Assembly: GCA_017654935.2 (NCBI GenBank)
Contig: CM065684.1
Location: 60,114,286 to 60,178,285, forward strand
Direction of reading: 5' to 3'
Source of the DNA: Phymorhynchus buccinoides
Lineage: Eukaryota; Mollusca; Gastropoda; Neogastropoda; Raphitomidae
Length of the DNA: 64,000 bases
Shown: positions 60,433 through 64,000 of the stretch, one piece after another
Layout of the letters: each line of letters begins with the position of its first letter
Numbering within the stretch: the stretch's first letter is position 1
Notes under the pieces: model-generated
Told to the model about the DNA's origin: nothing
Seen by the model: only the letters and a program-made list of their open reading frames with translations
The model's database searches: none
Program-made: the position numbers and the translations under genes

Positions 60433-61738
60433 CTGAAACATGTCGCTCCAATCATCATCACAGTCACAGTTCAACTCCCCCTCAGCCACCCTCCTTGTGT
60501 TCCTGAAACATGTCGCTCCAATCATCATCACAGTCACAGTTCAACTCCCCCTCAGCCACCCTCCTTGTGTTCCTGAAACATGTCGCTCCAATCATCATCA
60601 CAGTCACAGTTCAACTCCCCCTCAGCCACCCTCCTTGTGTTCCTGAAACATGTCGCTCCAATCATCATCACAGTCACAGTTCAACTCCCCCTCAGCCACC
60701 CTCCTTGTGTTCCTGAAACATGTCGCTCCAATCATCATCACAGTCACAGTTCAACTCCCCCTCAGCCACCCTCCTTGTGTTCCTGAAACATGTCGCTCCA
60801 ATCATCATCACAGTCACAGTTCAACTCCCCCTCAGCCACCCTCCTTGTGTTCCTGAAACATGTCGCTCCAATCATCATCACAGTCACAGTTCAACTCCCC
60901 CTCAGCCACCCTCCTTGTGTTCCTGAAACATGTCGCTCCAATCATCATCACAGTCACAGTTCAACTCCCCCTCAGCCACCCTCCTTGTGTTCCTGAAACA
61001 TGTCGCTCCAATCATCATCACAGTCACAGTTCAACTCCCCCTCAGCCACCCTCCTTGTGTTCCTGAAACATGTCGCTCCAATCATCATCACAGTCACAGT
61101 TCAACTCCCCCTCAGCCACCCTCCTTGTGTTCCTGAAACATGTCGCTCCAATCATCATCACAGTCACAGTTCAACTCCCCCTCAGCCACCCTCCTTGTGT
61201 TCCTGAAACATGTCGCTCCAATCATCATCACAGTCACAGTTCAACTCCCCCTCAGCCACCCTCCTTGTGTTCCTGAAACATGTCGCTCCAATCATCATCA
61301 CAGTCACAGTTCAACTCCCCCTCAGCCACCCTCCTTGTGTTCCTGAAACATGTCGCTCCAATCATCATCACAGTCACAGTTCAACTCCCCCTCAGCCACC
61401 CTCCTTGTGTTCCTGAAACATGTCGCTCCAATCATCATCACAGTCACAGTTCAACTCCCCCTCAGCCACCCTCCTTGTGTTCCTGAAACATGTCGCTCCA
61501 ATCATCATCACAGTCACCGTTCCTTGCTGGAAGGTCCCGAGTTCAACTCCCCCTCAGCCACCCTCCTTGTGTTCCTGAAACATGTCGCTCCAACCATCAT
61601 CACAGTCACAATTCCTTGCTGGAAGGTCCCGAGTTCAACTCCCCCTCAGCCACCCTCCTTGTGTTCCTGAAACATGTCGCTCCAATCATCATCATAGTCA
61701 CCGTTCCTTGCTGGAAGGTCCCGAGTTCAACTCCCCCT
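60411..61738 (-). repeat. 70/92-bp tandem array, 18 copies of a GALNT splice acceptor
   Basis: In + coordinates each unit begins with exon sequence (CTCAGCCACCCTCCTTGTGT), then TCCTGAAACATGTCGCTCC (acceptor) and intron sequence. Sixteen units at exactly 70-bp spacing (60431 to 61481 for the acceptor) are virtually identical. The two gene-upstream units are 92 bp and keep an extra segment (TTGCTGGAAGGTCCCGAG), so the 70-bp form is a deletion derivative that then expanded. Apparent 68-codon frames are shadows. Confidence 0.97.
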
Positions 61739-62499
61739 CGCGGTCTTGTGTGTGAGTGTGTGCATGTGTGAGGAGGTGGGACATGTGTTGGTATAAATGT
61801 GTATGCACACGTGTATGTGTGTGTGTGTGTTGGTGTATGTGTAGGTGTGCGTCTGAGAGAAAGAGAGAATCTGAGGGAGAGACTGATACATGATGATGTA
61901 ATCCGATTTTGTTACCTTTTTTTTTCTCTCATATATTGGTTGTCCATTGCATTGTGTCTCGTGCAAAACCGAAACAATTTCCTTTGTATTATGATGCATT
62001 GGCTAATTAAAGAATCTTGATCTCTTGAATCTTCTTTTGAAGAATACAAAAATAATCCTCTGAAGATTTTTTTCTTTTTTTTTTTTGCTTTGTAAAAGGT
62101 GTTAACTATGTTCACTGTTGTTAAACAAAATAAATTAAACGAAAGGGGTGAAAAAAATGCGAGTAGAAAATGGATTATATTAGAGAACGAAATACAACAT
62201 TTTAAAATTTAACTATACTACTTACACAGCCCCCATCTCAGGAGAGCAACCACATACAATACTAAAACTATTCAAAAAAAGAAAAAAGAATGACCAATTA
62301 TGCAATGAAACCTAGAATTAAACACTTTTAAAATGCAAACCTCTGCTAGGGAGGCAACTGGTTTTTGTTAGGCTTCTATAAAAGGATTTTGTCCTTTGCC
62401 GATCTATGATCGCAAAGGAGTATGTTTTCGTTCATGTATGTTTTTCTTTTTTGTTTGTTTTGTAGTTGTTTTTGTTTGTTTGTTTTTCTGTCTGTCCCA
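61739..62499. other. Intron sequence, no exon seen
   Basis: GT tract at about 61815-61850, then AT-rich sequence. No recognised element. Confidence 0.5.
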
Positions 62500-63060
62500 A
62501 GGATATCTCCCGAACCGCAGGACTGAATCGCTTCAAATTTTGTGTGGTGGTGTGTCACCATGAGAGGAAGGCAAAACTTTTGCCATCCTGACCTTGACCT
62601 TGGCGTATGACCTTGAAAACTGAAACTCTTTAAGGGGCCATAACTTCCACACCATTGGACTTAGAGTCTTCAAATTTGGCATGTAGGTACTTTGGCTTAT
62701 GGCCGTTCTGATGATGGCATACCGATCAAGGTCAAGGTCAAGGTCCGGGAGATCAGTAGGCCTTGAAAGTGGTAGGGGTCTACAAATTGGGTTTTAAGCC
62801 ATATTTTCCACATTTGTACTTGACAGAAGCGCTTCAGATTGTGTGTGGTACTGTATAACCTAGAGTAGAAAACATCCGAGCATAAATTATCGCCATGCTG
62901 ACCTTGACCTTGAAAAACGAAATTTCCTTCTTTGCGCTATATATTTCTTGTCCAAGCTGTATCTCGTGAACTAGAAGACATAATCCCTTTAAATTTTGCG
63001 TCAGGATGTGACACTAAGAGTATAACACATTCGTACATAAATTATCCATCGGAAATACAA
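62500..63060. repeat. Dispersed repeat with CCTTGACCTTG blocks
   Basis: TGACCTTGACCTTGGCG, ATCAAGGTCAAGGTCAAGG, TGACCTTGACCTTGAAAAAC and CTTCAAATTT(T/G) recur. Similar in style to 15895-16290. Non-coding. Confidence 0.6.
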
Positions 63061-63062
63061 TG

Positions 63063-63191
63063 TCACCGAGCGGCAGACATGTTTCCGTTTTTCTCCACTC
63101 TCCTATGCCTAAGATGTGAGAGGGAAGGGAGGTACAGGGCGGGGCATGTACAGGGCGTAACCGGCAAAGAACATATCTGCCGCTCGGCGAT
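63063..63191. mobile_element. Short foldback element
   Basis: Arms CACCGAGCGGCAGACATGTT and AACATATCTGCCGCTCGGCG; about 130 bp. Confidence 0.7.
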
Positions 63192-63679
63192 GCCCTTGTA
63201 AGTCATGTAACAGTTATTCTTTCTTTTTTTTGGTGATACTTTTGCATGTGTAAAGTGGTGGGGCTAAAAGAAAAAGACTAAAACCTCACATTCCTACTAG
63301 ATTTCATAGGAATTTGTACATAACGCTTTCAACAACCCTGCCAACTTATAGAAAGTAAATTGTAAATGAAAATGAATATAAAAAAAAAATTATGTATCAC
63401 AGATGTCCTTGAACTATTAAACGTAATATTCCTGGGGATATAATTCTACTGTCAAAAAGATTGTATCAAGATCTGTTTGTAACTTTGAGAATAAGACTGT
63501 CAACAGACAAATTAACCCCCCAAAAAATAACATTTAGAAAAGAAAACAAAATAATAATAAAAATATAGAAAATCCCAACAAATTAGCAAAAATAGATAAC
63601 ATAACCATCTTGGCGGATTTTAATATCAATGAAATTGAACTATCATGAGAGATGAAGACAGGCGCCATGTCGAGTCTAC
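63192..63679. other. AT-rich intron sequence, no exon seen
   Basis: A-rich (AATAATAATAA, AAAAAT runs near 63490-63600). Nothing recognised. Confidence 0.5.
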
Positions 63680-63809
63680 CTGATGTAAGTGTTGCTGATC
63701 CCCCCTTGGGGAAAGGTGAAAGGTTCGCGGGACAAGGTCACATGACCCACTCGGCTACACGGCACGATTTTTGCCTCTCCCCCGCACATCCATAGACGGA
63801 ACGACAAAT
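63680..63809 (-). CDS. GALNT: GALNT exon: catalytic domain with metal-binding His
   Basis: Reverse-strand acceptor CTTTCTGCTTAG|ATTTG, donor TACATCAG|GTAGAC; phase 1 in, phase 2 out, joining in phase to the 60432 exon. Encodes [10 protein letters not shown], then [20 protein letters not shown] and N-T-Y-I. C-S-R-V-G-H is the family motif whose His (fragment residue 23) ligates Mn2+. The following residues are T-L-S where nearly all members have F-R-K. The exon is short and the next one lies beyond the window. Confidence 0.92.
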
Positions 63810-64000
63810 CTAAGCAGAAAGGAAAAGGTTTTGTTGAAATGACAGGCTGTTCATGCACATATGCATATACCGAATATGCCAACACACACAGACACATATA
63901 ACATACATTTTTTTTTGGTTAGCTTAGAACACATTCCATACGAAATTACCTGTAAATGTATTTGTGGGGTGGGGATGGGTCTGTTTATAATCTCTTTGTT

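Noticed and set aside
60440..61670. Series of identical 68-codon ORFs spaced 70 bp apart
   Set aside because: They are on the opposite strand of GALNT and are simply the repeat unit read three times per period.

Overview
The window looks like a repeat-rich nuclear locus from an invertebrate, most probably a gastropod mollusc. Two genes can be reconstructed from homology, splice sites and intron phase. No prokaryotic-style operon, rRNA or intact tRNA gene was seen. The mollusc call rests on a full estrogen-receptor (NR3A) type nuclear receptor outside vertebrates, on several repeat types that I associate with mollusc genomes (TTAA-flanked MITEs, a tRNA-headed SINE, repeats rich in CCTTGACCTTG), and on the very high load of CA/CT microsatellites and minisatellites.

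Gene 1 (+ strand, about 13.2-30.3 kb) is an estrogen receptor orthologue. Eight coding blocks encode an A/B region, the two zinc fingers (P-box C-E-G-C-K-A), a hinge, a ligand-binding domain in four exons and a Ser/Thr/Pro-rich tail. Seven introns fit in phase. Taken from the ATG at 13222 the spliced CDS is 1800 nt, or 599 aa. The two charged residues of the vertebrate estradiol pocket are kept (Glu335, Arg376), but the position of the vertebrate pocket His is Phe507.

Gene 2 (- strand, 63.8 down to 51.7 kb) is the 3' part of a polypeptide GalNAc-transferase, closest in my reading to the GALNT14/16/2 group. Six exons encode the end of the catalytic domain and a three-repeat ricin-type lectin domain, with all five introns in phase. 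The 5' part lies beyond base 64000. The two genes converge on about 21 kb of non-coding sequence.

Layout. 1-4.7 kb: minisatellites and microsatellites. 4.8-7.4 kb: a decayed Penelope-like element (- strand) split by two MITEs. 7.4-13.2 kb: LINE scraps and simple repeats. 13.2-31 kb: the receptor gene, whose introns are packed with MITEs and SINEs. 31-43.5 kb: MITEs and AT-rich sequence with no recognisable gene. 43.6-51.7 kb: four minisatellite arrays, the largest 3.6 kb. 51.7-64 kb: the GALNT exons separated by a CR1/Rex-type LINE, more repeats and an array of 18 copies of one splice acceptor.

Main result of the hunt. In both unrelated genes, tandem repeats are seeded at exon edges. The acceptor and first 49 nt of receptor exon 5 exist in four 88-bp units. 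The acceptor and first 22 nt of a GALNT exon exist in 18 units. The stop codon and adjacent 3' UTR of the receptor are repeated five times, and the last codons of GALNT resemble a degenerate minisatellite that runs downstream of it. Receptor exon 7 also has two decayed extra copies upstream. Several nested transposon insertions can be read against empty sites inside this window.
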